DNA of 64,000 bases, taken from NCBI GenBank assembly GCA_026120185.1, contig JANUWF010002022.1:2576135-2640134 (forward strand), written 5' to 3'. Source of the stretch: Voacanga thouarsii. Lineage: Eukaryota > Streptophyta > Magnoliopsida > Gentianales > Apocynaceae. Both the position numbers and the translations under genes were made by a program. The first letter of the stretch is position 1, and each line of letters starts with the position of its first letter. Positions 23,235 through 34,095 of the stretch are shown piece after piece. The notes under the pieces were generated by a model. It saw nothing but the letters and a program-made list of their open reading frames with translations, searched no databases and was not told the DNA's origin.

Positions 23235-23935
23235 TGTTGCTGTCAAAATAAGGAACCAATGCAAATGGGAATCGGCTTCGTATCCGACCAACACAAACGA
23301 TCCGACAGGGAGTAACAGCAAATGGTATCGGACCTTTTTTGAATCAGGGACTGGGTTCCTTGAGCTTACTAAAGAAAGGGCTCAAGAAGGTCAATTGAGA
23401 AGGCTAAATGGAAGGACTTTTCTGGAACATGGAATGATACTCATATTGATCATCTCAACGGAAAGTACAGAAAAAGCTGATATCGAAAGTATGAACCGAA
23501 AATTGTAAAAAAGACTGTAAAAAAAGCTGGTAAAGGGAAACTAGAACAAAGCAGTAAGAAAGCTGTAAAGAAACAAAATCCTAGACTAGAAAGTTGGAAA
23601 TGATGATGAGGAAAAAGAAAATGAAATTGAACTTTGCTGATTTGATGGTTCCCCCCCTTGTGGGCGATGCTCCTCTTTTTATACTTGCTGCAAATGAACC
23701 ATGAATAGATCGTGGAGTTTCTTTAGGCCCAAGAATGTTCCTAACGATCGTGCAGAGTCCCTTGCGCCGAAAGATCAGGATTCTGTTTGTTCTTTCTTAT
23801 CGGCTCTGCGGTGCCGATGTTGACCATGACTATCGGCTGTTCGAAAAGAGTGACTCTATCGGCTCATCCTCATTTATCAAATCGGTATCGGCTCGAAATA
23901 ACTGTTGCATCGGTTCAGCAAAGTTGACGTCAACA
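23235..23935 (-). repeat. gypsy 5' LTR
   Basis: Pairs with 12975-13678 and ends at GTCAACA (23935), followed by the GTACC target duplication. Visible differences between the LTRs include scattered substitutions and a shorter C run near 23650, so the insertion is not brand new. Confidence 0.9.
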
Positions 23936-24750
23936 GTACCAAATAAATAAATTAAATGTGCAATGGTGCTATAAGAAAAATATGGTCTTTACCGTTTTCC
24001 AATATAAAACTACCAATTAAGATTAACAGTTTAAAATTTCATCTACAAAATATCCTTAGAAATTTATTTGAGTTGTACTTCCTTTATGCATGCATTTGTT
24101 GGATAACTCAAGTAGACTCACAATATTTTGATTTATATTTGGTACAATATCGAGGATATTCAACAAGATAGCAAAGATCCGAAAGCATCAACATTTACAA
24201 TAATTTTTTTCTAATTTACTCCTTCCAATTTAAATGACTGTTTTTTTAAGTGGAAACAATTAAGTAATCGAGTAGTTCTAGCATAATAAAATAAGATAAA
24301 GACATAAGCGGAAGAAAATTAATAAATACATTTTTTAAATTTTAAAGCTGATTGATATTTAAATAAAATTTTAAGTGACAATTATTTTTTAAATAGTGAT
24401 AAAAATGTATAAAAATACAAATTTCCACATTTTGGTGGTTCTGAAAAAAAAAAATGTATAGAAATACTCTAGTATCCTGAAATTCAAACTAGTTTTAAAT
24501 ATTGATGATAAATTTTTACCATCTAAATAATTTCTTTTACTGTCTGAATGTATAATACATTATTAATTACTAAAGCAGAATTAATAGCTTTATTTATATC
24601 CAGGATTGTTTTTAAAAAAAAAAAAAATTGGAGTATAACAGCACAAAAAGGGTTAGCAAAAACTATTGGCTTCATTCTTTAGACTCTAATTTTCGCAATG
24701 ATTAGTGTTGGTTGAGATTGAAAATCCTTGTTTCACCATGATGTTTTCAG

Positions 24751-26898
24751 GCTCTCAGGAGCGTCATTTGTAGGTACATATCACAACTACTACTGGTCTG
24801 GATTTCCACCGGTGTTGGTGAACAAGTGTTTCAAGAAGCTGTCTCGAACGGCAGGGTCAGTGGTTTCCCAGAGTTGCATACTACGCTCCGTGGTTGTTCT
24901 ACTGGCTTATGACTCAAAGGCTGTTCCCAACTATCGCAATCACAGCCGTGAATGAGAATTCCTTCACAAAAGAGGATGTAGAAGTGTTCAAGAAAGTCCA
25001 CATGAGCCCCAATATCTCTCCTATATTGGTAAATTAATCATGTATTTCTTGTCCTCAGTGGCGGTTCTCTTAAGGAGCCTGGGGCCATGGCTCCCCAAAG
25101 ATTTTGAATTTTCTATATATGTATAAATATTTAAAATATTTAAATTAGTCTCCTAACAAAAATTTTTAATATATTTTAATATAGACTTTTTAAAAAAAAT
25201 AAATTCTAAAAAATATATTTTATCTATTTATTTTACTTACAGATAAAATATTTTAAATTTGTTAAAATAAATTATTTTATTTTAAATATAAATTCACTAA
25301 AAATATATTAATTTAACTTTTAACTTCATTTTTTCACTTGTAGAGGAAACTTTTAACTTCATAAAGAAATCTTTTAGATCTAAAAAGTCAACAAATAATT
25401 TCTAACTTCCTTGAGAAGCTTTAGACTTGAAAAAGACTTAAAAGACAACAAAAACAATAGAAGATTTGACAAAAGAAGATTACAATGATGGTTTTCTAAT
25501 TTAAAATTCCCTTATTGATTCATTCACTTATATCTTCTTAGTTTCACTTACTTTGGTACTTCTCTTTCTAAATTTAGCCTTTTTTAACTCTAAAAATCTT
25601 AATATATTTTGGAGTTTTACTTATTCTTACAATTTGTATTCCTACTTAGCTTGTACTTTGCATTTTTCAACAATTGATTGTCATTTATTGATGTTAAAAG
25701 GTTAATTTTTATAATAAATAATTATATAAATTTGGGATGATTTTTTTTTTTTTTACTTGTTTGTACTTACCATTTATTGATTGTTATATATTAATCTTTA
25801 GTTTGTTAATTTTTGTATTAGATTTTTATATAATCTTGTGATTTTTTTTTTGAAAAAATAATCTTTTGAGTATATGCATGGGTAATCTATGTTTAGTAAA
25901 ATATTTGTAAAAACACTTTATTTATTTGTCTTAGACTTATATTATATATATATATATATATATATATTGTATATATAACCTAGATTAAGACTTTTATTTT
26001 TCTAAAATTTTAGAAAAATACAAATTAATATTAGTGAGTAAGAAAATATACTAAGAAAATGAAACTAATAGAAAATAGGATAGTGCGTGAGAAAATCTCG
26101 GATGAACTAACTAATTTTTAGAAAAAAAATTAAGGATTTAAAATTTTTAATTATTTTTATTATCGGCATAAAAAACAAATTGATATGGTTAACTAACAAT
26201 GAGGTCTTACAGAGTTTCTTATTTATGTACAACCAAGAAAGGCTTGACTCGTTTTTAAAAAATAAAGATAATATTTCCGAGACTGTCCAAATCTCCAAAG
26301 CTTGAAAGCCAAAGTCCTAAACACCAAGCCTCACCAAATCTCCTCTTAATTCTTCTTAGTTCTCCTAAAAAAGTTAATATTACATAATGTGATCCATGGT
26401 TGCATAGACCAATAGGAAATATCTATTTTGCTTATTATTAATATATTAATTACATAAATAATGTCTATTATTATTATAATATATTAATGTAATTTAGTTA
26501 ACATCCTCATATTCACAAGTCAAGAACGGTCATTGCTTGTCCTTGCATTGAGCTTAACAATGATTATTGCCGAGTCGTTCTTAACTCGTTTGTTCATGGA
26601 TTTCATATAGGTAAAAGCGGTACAGCAGGGTCTGTATTATAGTTTATATCAAGACATACTGGTTGCTAACGGCAAATGGGAGCATAGTCCCCTTCATCTT
26701 GAAAATCCCTTTCCTAACAATGAGGGCAAAGTTCACTTCTGGCAAGGTGTCGATGACAGACTCACTCCTCAGGAGATGTGTCGGTTTGGTGCAGAAAAGC
26801 TACCATGGGATAAGTATCATGAACTTCCTGGGAAGGGTCATATGATTGCGCATTACCCTAACTTATTTGAAGGCATTGTGAGGGAAAGTTTGAGTTGA
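24751..26898 (+). pseudogene. alpha/beta hydrolase gene, copy A, exons 4-5
   Basis: Exon 4 is 24751-25028 (acceptor TTTTCAG, donor ATTG|GTAA), encoding LSGASFVGTYHNYYWSGFPP. Relative to copy B it has a 4-base net gain (CTCGAACGGCAGGG versus CTCAACTGGG), a frameshift. Exon 5 is 26611-26898 (acceptor CATATAG), intact, encoding VHFWQGVDDRLTP with the acid residue, LPGKGHMIAHYPNL with the catalytic histidine, and a TGA stop. With the serine in exon 3 this completes the hydrolase triad. Exon 5 is the only copy in the window; copy B lost it. Intron 4 is about 1.6 kb and AT-rich. Confidence 0.8.
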
Positions 26899-27393
26899 TG
26901 ATCTTTAATCTAACTTTTGCTCTAATGTAATAAAAATAATGTGGAGAAAGCTACTTGAAGTTTGGATTGTGATATATTTCTTTAGTATAATTTTGTAATG
27001 AAAGACAATTGACTTTTAATAAAGACCTAAATATGTAGTATACATAGTTTAAATAATTGCTTTTTTCTATTATATGTGAGCAATGACGGAATCAGACAAG
27101 GAGGTGCGGGGGCATCCACTTCCAAAAGTTTTTTAAATGATGTATTTTTTTTTAAAACAAATTAAAATTTTTATAAATATCCTTTTAAATTTTATTTTTT
27201 GTCCTTTAATTTCTTTTAAAATTATAATATTATTTTAATATATATTTTCACATAACTTATTCTCCATTTTAATTTCTTGGTTTCGTCCTTCTATATAAGT
27301 TTGGAGAATATTAAAAGACATAACATAATTGTTTATAGTTATACCGAAGCTTCTTTGACGGTAGAAAAAGAGACATAAATTTACAATGTATTG
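26899..27393. other. intergenic, AT-rich
   Basis: Downstream of hydrolase copy A. The stretch near 27080-27290 (GACGGAATCAGACAAGG onward, then AT-rich) resembles the edge of a common plant repeat, but no class is assigned. A similar GGAGCCTGGGGCCATGGCTCC-like phrase lies in intron 4 near 25076. Confidence 0.4.
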
Positions 27394-27745
27394 CATAAAT
27401 ATTGATGATGTCCAGAGAGCTTTTATACATGGGAGACTGACTGCTAGCAATGCTCTTATTGCTATGGAGAGTTTTAGCAGCTTAAATAATGCAAGGCAAT
27501 GTATAAGGTATTTGGCAATTGAAACTAGATTTAAGTAAAGCTATGACAGGATAGAATAAGGTTTTCTCGAACATATATTAGGGATGGAATGCGGTTCTAA
27601 TTTATGAGTTAGGCTTATTTTGCATTGTGTGAGTTTAGTCTCTCGTTCTGTTCTGATAAATAGCTGATTGAGATAGGGTAATCCCTGATCCCTTCTCGTT
27701 TAGATTTTTGCAGATGATAATTACTAGTTACTCAATCTAAACAGT
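27394..27745 (+). pseudogene. LINE (L1-type) reverse transcriptase fragment
   Basis: One frame with stops reads QRAFIHGRLTASNALIAMES, SYDRIE*GFLEHILGM, LHCVSLVSRSVLIN, R*GNP and FADDNY, matching in order the conserved blocks of plant LINE RT (QSAFIPGR, KAYDRVEW, CVSSVSYSVLING, RQGDP, FADD). The blocks between R-GDP and FADD are missing, so the copy is internally deleted. It lies between the convergent hydrolase and UGT genes; the matching region of segment B has been lost. Confidence 0.75.
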
Positions 27746-28601
27746 CTAATGTTATGCCAATGAGCATTTCCTCGTTGAATATGAGCATTCCCTAGCCACA
27801 AAATAAATTTAATTACGAATTTTTTTTAAAAATATTTATGACGTTAGAGAAAATATTACATTCTAACACTTTATATGGGTGAGATATAATATGCAAAAAT
27901 TAAAACAAATATACTAAACTCTTCTATTTAACCCCTTTCCTTCCATCCTTCATAAACGTTGGCCAAGATCAGAACTCCTACAGAAGCTACATCTAGAGCC
28001 CCAATCTACTCGAGGAGATATTGCAGATCAAGCAACGAAGATAGGCGTAGAGGAGAGAAATGTGGAGAAAGAAGAGAGAGAGGATGACGCCCCAAGTCCT
28101 TAGTATTCAATAATTATTTAAAAATATTTTACTTTTTTTTTTTAATTTGAAGTGGACCTTTACATTAACAACCCAACAAATTTACCCCCAAAAAAGAAAA
28201 AACTATTTACAGCATGGCTGGCTTGAGCCAAGTCATTCACCCTCTCCTGGATACACTCGATCGTATCGAGAAAAGGAGGCAGAATACCCTTTCCAAAATG
28301 TTCTTGAAGATAAACTCATTTTTCGTTTCTTTTCTTTTCTTTTTTTTTTTTTGGTCTTGTTTCTCTGCTATCAAAAAGTCATTCTAAGAAATTAACTAAA
28401 AGTAAAAATCATATCTTAAAACGAAGTTTTTGCAGCAAGAGTAATTGTGAACAATTTCCAGACCACTACATCCTTTCAAATAGTATAATATAAATACCTC
28501 AAATATGTGGTCCATTTTGTTGGCTGGAACTCTAAACTGGACACACTAGACGCATTGAATCACAATAGTTTATCACGTTCAATGGCAAACAGCTAAAAGT
28601 T
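27746..28601. other. intergenic, no gene seen
   Basis: AT-rich spacer before the UGT 3' end, with poly-T and poly-A runs near 28130 and 28340. No domain recognised in either strand. Confidence 0.5.
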
Positions 28602-29525
28602 TTATAGTCTGTTAAGCAAAATATCTTCAACTAATCTTCCTAATGAAATGAAAGAAGAGCCGCCATAAATAGCTGCATTTCTACTTTTCTTGCAGATTTC
28701 TGTGACTCTTTTCCTCACAGGATTTCCTGCATCCATCAGACTTGATATGGCTTTCTCTATTTTATCTGCCATTACAAGCTTATCAGCATTCAAAATCCTG
28801 TAATCCAGTGTTAACTTCACAGCTAATTCCAGTTCTTTCACCAATTGAAATGCATTAATTTGTTGCTCAGCGTATATAGGCCATGTTGCAATAGGTACAC
28901 CATGCCATATGCTTTCTAGTATTGAATTCCATCCACAGTGAGATACGAAGGGCCCCACGGCTTCATGGGCCAAAACTTCCACCTGTAGCGCCCAGCCGCA
29001 CACCAACCCTCGATTTTGAGTCCGTTCCAAGAACCCTTCTGGTAATGCCTCAGAAGGTCGGTATACTCTGGCGTTGCACTGGGAGCCTTTGCTTGAGGCC
29101 GCCGTACGGACCACAAGAATCTTTGTCCACTTTCTCGAGTGCGGTTGCTATCTCCCCCAGTTGGGGCCGTTCAAATCCTCCCAACCATCCAAAGCAGAGG
29201 AACACTACAGATGAGCCTGTCTGATCGTCAAGCCATTTGAGGATCTTCTCGTGGTTAGAGTCTGACGCAGTGCGGTGCTGCCTCTCCAGATTGAGCAAAG
29301 GACCAACCGTATAAACTAGTGGCACTCCAACTTCTGATGTTAGAGCTTTAATAGCGTGGGATTCTAACTCTGTAAAGGTGTTTATGAATATTCCTTTTGT
29401 CTCTCTGAATCGGGTAGCGTGATAGAGAAATATTTCGTAGCCCCCATCCTTGCTAAACGCAACAGAAGGTAAAACATTTGAAAGTACAGGGTTGGCATAG
29501 GCAGGAACGGTTGAATCATCTTTGT
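28602..29525 (-). pseudogene. UDP-glycosyltransferase (UGT71-like), copy A, 5'-truncated
   Basis: The minus strand encodes a GT1 family protein from about its middle (TVPAYANPVLSNVLPSVAF) to the stop near 28605. It includes RFRETKGIFINTFTELESHA, VFLCFG and the PSPG box (about 28990-28860: [43 protein letters not shown]). In the PSPG box the usual WAPQ is WALQ. A frameshift splits it near 29100. Family members glucosylate small phenolic or terpenoid acceptors with UDP-sugar in the cytosol. The N-terminal acceptor-binding third is absent: homology to copy B stops at about 29525, inside the coding region, which is the capture edge. Confidence 0.85.
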
Positions 29526-29784
29526 CCAATCAAACCAAGCCTTGTTGATGAGCAAAGCAACGGAACAAAGCAGCTCAGTAAATATAAACTGTAAGTAAAC
29601 TGTCATAAAAGATGATTCAATCAACTTCATTTATATTAGTACAAGCCACAAAAAAAAAAAAAAAGCGCTAAAATCTACGACAGGAGCAGTCTAGAAGTTC
29701 AAACTCGATCACAAAAAGCTAAAGAAAAACTAAAAAACCTACAAAAATTAAATGTTGAACAACTAAACACTGAGGATCACCCAA

Positions 29785-30470
29785 ACTCCTAATAGCATTG
29801 ATCCTCAACCAATCTATCAAAATGCTGAAAAAATTCAAGCAGCTTATTTTTGTAACTTACATGCTTTTCCAATACACTATTTATACTTTCATTATGTTGG
29901 GTAATAGTCATGTCTACACAAAAGGATTCTTAGCCATATACCGATGCCTATTTTTCATTTTATACCAAACATTCTTTTCAACCAATCATTTTCCACGAGA
30001 TCATATTTATCAAGTATAATGTTCCATGCATCAATAAAACTATCTTCTTCATCAAAATATAAATGCAATTGCTAAAATCTTTTGAGAACTCATTAAAATT
30101 AGCAAAAACAGTACTAAGATGAATAGCAACATTCTAATATAGATGCCAAATCCATAGACGATAAAGTGTTTTTGGCATTGAGATGTCAATGCAGCTACCA
30201 TTGTCTAACATTAATCTATAAGAATAATATTTGGCCTACATCCTAACATAACTCTTGCAAATGTATCAAATAACCACTCAAAAAATAATATAGTTTCATC
30301 ATATAACAATGCAGCAACAAAAATTTTCGTTTGTTTATGATAATTAACCCAACAAATAATGTAAAAAGTCGACCATCACTATTTGACCTATAAGCAATAT
30401 CAAAACACACATCACCAAAGTGTGAATACAATGAGAGATAAGCATACATATTTTTCTCCCGCTTTAGGGT
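29785..30470 (-). pseudogene. FAR1/FHY3-like (MULE-transposase-derived) fragment
   Basis: Minus-strand reading: LYSHFGDVCFDIAYRSNSDG, LFTLFVGL and LLHCYMMKLYYFL at 30449-30243, then DAWNIILDKYDLVENDWLKR near 30020 and ITQHNESINSVLE-like text near 29890. These match in order the MULE transposase domain of FAR1-related proteins (FGDVVTFDTTYRTN; W..ML..Y.L..N.WL; T..SES.NS). Frames are broken, and the N-terminal DNA-binding and C-terminal SWIM parts are not seen. It lies just beyond the UGT fragment inside CACTA-1, so it is probably another captured or nested piece. Confidence 0.7.
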
Positions 30471-31790
30471 AATGATAAAGAATTACGGAAAAAATATATA
30501 TAATGTTAAACTAGTAGAAAGTATTGGTAGTTACTCATCTTTCATAAACAGAGCTAATAATACACTTGTCTTATTTGATAGGTCTTATTGAAGAAGAACA
30601 CTATATATGAATAATAAGAAGTTTTTGCAAAATACATCTTCAAGCAGTCTATGAATTTTGAAGAGACCTTGGAGATTTTAGTGCTAGGAGAGTTCATTAG
30701 AATAGAGGATTAGTTTTTATCTTTCTATCTTGTATTTGCTCTAGTCTACTGTTTCTTTTGATGCATTGCTGATATAAAACAAGAAACATACCTACACACA
30801 TAATGTCCAAGTTATTTTGGAATAACACTCTATTGAATTCCTATATGATGTCTAAATCAAGAACTAAAAGGAGGCAAAGTTTCTACCATCATTGTATTAG
30901 GAAGAATACAAAGCTGCCCAAGTAAAGGAACAATAGCTAAGGCATTGATGCAAAGGAACAAAGCTGCTCAACAACATGAATAACAAAACAGAAATAATGA
31001 AAGTTCAGGAAGCAGGAGTTTGTAAATTGATGTAAATAGTCCTTGAAAATGCAGGAATACATCAATCTTAATCTCACTTTCAAAGCCTTCTACAACTACC
31101 CAGTAAAGAATTGTCTGCTCATATAATTAGAAAAAAACCTGACCTTTTGTTAGATGTGTTAGACAAGAACAACAAGGAGACCACTCATGACATCAGAAGG
31201 TCTTTTCTAAAGTCCCAAGGCCTCTAAGAGGAAAAAGAGAACAGCTATAGCAACCGTTTGCATGATAAAATGAGATCCTTATTCAGTTTTTATCATATAA
31301 TTCTAAGAAAATGCAGTCAATTGATAAAACCATAATATTGAAGCATTTGGCTTTTCTTTCCGTTCTTTAAGAGATCCTTTTAAAATGTGCAAGTCTTCCA
31401 CAACAAAATTATCTTTCAACAGATTTTTATGAAATTTCAGCAAGAATGTTCATTATATTTTAGCTTCATCCCTTTCCAACCAACTCTACCTCCCAAAAAA
31501 GAAATTAACATCAACTAGAGAACTGAAATAACTCAAACTAATCTTGTTGGTAGAAAAATTCCAATCAATTCATTTTTCTTTACTCATTGCCCAAAACCCC
31601 CCAAATGCCATAACAACTCCATATATTCTCAAATAAGCTCTTCCAAACTAATTAACAGTCCCAAACATTTAACAATTTCTTGTAAAGCTCAGTAATGCCA
31701 CCATGACAATTCATTCTATAGAGTTCAAACAAAACCCATTTTAATAATCACCAAATAGAATCCCAAAAATTTTCTGCCTACAAACCGAGA
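30471..31790. other. no recognised gene (CACTA-1 interior)
   Basis: Moderately AT-rich sequence without long open frames. It may be the upstream or intronic part of the gene that supplied the FAR1-like fragment. I did not find the Transpos_assoc start of a TNP2 gene here. Confidence 0.4.
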
Positions 31791-31854
31791 CAATGAAATT
31801 CACCCCGACCTTGTGCAAGTGGAATGAACCAAGAAGTTGCTCTCGAAATCTGTC

Positions 31855-32105
31855 TTCGACGCCAATCGACGGAAATTGATCCTTCGACGGTAGCAGATGA
31901 CCACAGCGGCGGCGGTGGGCAGGAGCCTTGGCACAAATTGATGGGTGCGGGAGGGTGTTCTAGGAAAGGGGAAGTGGCCTCCGACACCAATTGACAGAAA
32001 TTGATCGTTCGGCAGTAGTAGATGACTACGATGGCGGCGGTGCTGTCCAGCCTCAGCACAAACTGATGGGTGTGGGAGGATGTTCCAGGAAAAGGAAAGC
32101 GGCCT
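31855..32105. repeat. GC-rich ~126-bp imperfect tandem duplication
   Basis: The unit beginning GACGCCAATCGACGGAAATTG (31857) is repeated from GACACCAATTGACAGAAATTG (31983), each containing a GGCGGCGGTG core and an AATTGATGGGTG or AACTGATGGGTG phrase. It sits where the leader of the minus-strand CACTA gene would be, comparable in place to the C-rich tract of CACTA-3. Confidence 0.7.
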
Positions 32106-32409
32106 TTGACAAGGGGGCATTCCGAAAATGGGCAATAGCGGTAGGTATTGGCAGTGGCGGGGGACGGGGGTTGCCAGATAATCTGTGGCCAGGAAAGGGA
32201 AAAGTTGCAAAGGAACCAGTACTGAGGGAGGTAGAGAAAAATGGAGAGAAAACGACTAGGTGTTAAACTTAGTCTTGAATTTAGTTACGGCGTAAAACCG
32301 TCGTTAAGCTCTCTCAATTTGACAGGATTTAATGAGGGCTATTTGATAATTCTGTTTAGGCATGTATTTTGTAGCTAATCCCTCACAGATTATAAGAGAT
32401 TAGCAGCGG

Positions 32410-32830
32410 AATTATTTATATATATATATATGTATATATATATACATTTTATTTATATTTTTTTATCTCTGTGTTATAGAATATCATTTTATATTAATTT
32501 ATAAGGTTAGATCTTAATTTTTCTCAATTTCATGTAGGTTGTTAGAATTTTTATAAAATTAAATTGAAAATTAAATAATCATCATATTTATTAAATATGT
32601 TAATTGATAATCAATTTGTTCCAATTTTAATCTTTTTTGCAAAAAAAAAAACTATGTTAATATTATTTACTTGTTAATATTAATGTCACATATATATATA
32701 AATATATATATTTATATATAAATATATATATATTGATATATACTAAATTATATAAATACAAATGTATAATATATATATACATATATATATATATATACTT
32801 ACGTATATAATTATAACTATTAATATATCA
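32410..32830. repeat. AT microsatellite-rich stretch
   Basis: Several short TA/ATAT runs (about 32415-32450, 32688-32735 and 32765-32800) in AT-rich DNA internal to the CACTA-1 right end. Confidence 0.7.
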
Positions 32831-32999
32831 ATATAATATATAACCAAATTAAACATGTATATATACTAATTATCTAATATTTCAAGAAAATATATCTTTG
32901 TGTTATTATTATATAATGACATGCACATTTTTTAAAAAATAAAAAAATATGTAATTATATAAAAATTTGGCAATCAATAAATGTAAGTTTTGATTAAAA

Positions 33000-33674
33000 T
33001 ATAAAAATTTATATAGCCGTAGCTAAACTCTATAAAATAGCGAGGGTTTAGTTATGGAGATATAAAAAAATATCCCTCCAAATTTTTTTTTCAAAATTTC
33101 ATATGGCCGTAGCTAAACCCTAGCAAATAGCAAGGGTTTGGCTATGAAGATATCAAAACAAATTTCCACCATCGCTAAACCCTAGTAAAATAGAAAAGGT
33201 TTAGCCATGGCTATACAAATTAAATTCCCCTTTCTTCAACAAAGTAAACCACCGTAGCTAAACCATTTCTAGTAGTGACGGTGTAGTGAGGGAATAGGGT
33301 ATAGTCGCTATATTGCAACGGCCATTTACTACGGCTTAGGGTCTAGTAGTAATTTAGATACAGATTAGCAATGACTATTTGAAAAATATGCTTTAATTTT
33401 CTAATTTCGGATACCATCGCGGTACTGTCGTTAATTAGATATGAATTAGCGACGACTAGTAGCTCTATTTACAAAATATTTTTTTATTTCTAATGTTTCA
33501 GCTAGCCAGCACAAGTCCGTCTATAATTAGAGACGGTGTTACAGCCGTAGCTAAAATAGTGACAGCGTTGCGATGACCGGTCAATAGTTGTCACTGTTCT
33601 TGTTGTTGTCACAATGTAGTAGCAAATTTGTGACGGTTATAAAGCCGTCGCTAATGTCCACTTTTCTTGTAGTG
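33000..33674. repeat. CACTA-1 right subterminal repeats and TIR
   Basis: Repeated GCCGTAGCTAAAC ... AGGGTTTAG blocks, near 33016, 33106 and 33172, form imperfect palindromes. Further on come CCGTCGCTAA/TAGCGACGG motifs up to TTTCTTGTAGTG at 33674. Confidence 0.8.
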
Positions 33675-34095
33675 AATTGCGTTGATTAAAAAAAAAAAAA
33701 ATACATGAATAACATAGTAGTTCTTATAGGCTAAAGGTATAGAAGACTAAAATCTAAGAGCTTTAGCAATATTCATGATGTGTTGTTGTTTGTGTTCAAC
33801 AATACCATTCTTCTAAGAGGTCTCAATATATGATGTTTAATTAATTATATTCTTAGAAGCATAGAAATGAGGTAGATGAAACTCAACTCCATTGTCAGTT
33901 CATATGATTTTGATTTGTTCACGAAATAGTGTGTAGACATAAACATAAAAATGTTGAACAAGATCTTTAGTTTCAGATTTAGCTTTCGTTAAAAAAATGC
34001 AAGTGAATCTACTATGATCATCCATAGCAGTCGGAAAATATTGATGCATGTTTTTTAGTGTAGAAAATATTGCCAACAAATTACACAATCAATCA
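33675..34095 (-). pseudogene. copia-2 integrase remnant (right of CACTA-1)
   Basis: Minus-strand reading includes TAMDDHSRFTCIFLTKAKSE (34040-33980; first catalytic aspartate in the DDHSRF motif), then IKIIWTDNGVEF near 33900 and further text down to the CACTA-1 junction. With one AAT copy removed the frame passes from here into the linker at 7337, so both halves belong to one element. Confidence 0.8.

Larger units (their letters stand above)
12975..23935 (-). mobile_element. Tat-lineage Ty3/gypsy retrotransposon with antisense gene
   Basis: It spans 10,961 bp with LTRs of about 704 and 701 bp, TGTTGACG/AGCAACA ends, a 5-bp target duplication with one mismatch, a primer site, gag, protease, RT, two RNase H domains, integrase and a polypurine tract, all on the minus strand. 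The extra RNase H after RT and the VDGGA protease motif point to the Tat lineage. Between integrase and the 3' LTR lies about 3.4 kb holding a plus-strand (antisense) plant mobile domain gene. Frameshifts and stops in gag and pol make it non-autonomous. It is absent from segment B, so it inserted after the duplication. Confidence 0.9.
10033..29525. other. segment A: captured host segment inside CACTA-1
   Basis: From TCTAGTCTGAATCTAGATAT at 10033, and apart from the nested gypsy element, the sequence closely follows segment B (starting at 40612) through copia fragment, LTR, hydrolase exons and introns. After B's CACTA-2 interruption the match resumes in the UGT gene up to about 29525. The left edge falls in a copia fragment and the right edge inside the UGT coding sequence. 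Edges that respect no gene or element boundary are expected of captured DNA. The close match covers introns, so this was DNA-level duplication, not retroposition. Confidence 0.75.
7338..33674 (-). mobile_element. CACTA-1: 26.3-kb CACTA (En/Spm) transposon with captured host genes
   Basis: The ends are CACTACAAGAAAA at 7338 and the inverse TTTTCTTGTAGTG ending at 33674, flanked by AAT on both sides. Both ends carry subterminal repeats based on GCGACGG / CCGTCGC. Element sense is minus: GC-rich leader-like sequence near the right end, TNP2 C-terminal tail at 9910-10032, then the second (Ptta/En-Spm) gene at 8116-9736 near the left end. Between leader and TNP2 tail the element carries segment A (hydrolase, LINE and UGT remnants) and a FAR1-like fragment. 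A gypsy element nested at 12975-23935 adds about 11 kb. The TNP2 catalytic core is absent, so movement would need a transposase from elsewhere. Confidence 0.85.

Noticed and set aside
10033..29525. Explaining segment A as a processed (RNA-derived) copy.
   Set aside because: Introns, spacer DNA and an LTR are shared with segment B, so the copy was made from DNA.
31778..32266. Three open frames of 91-136 codons in the GC-rich CACTA-1 leader.
   Set aside because: Frames on both strands cover the same tandem duplication, and no family is recognisable.
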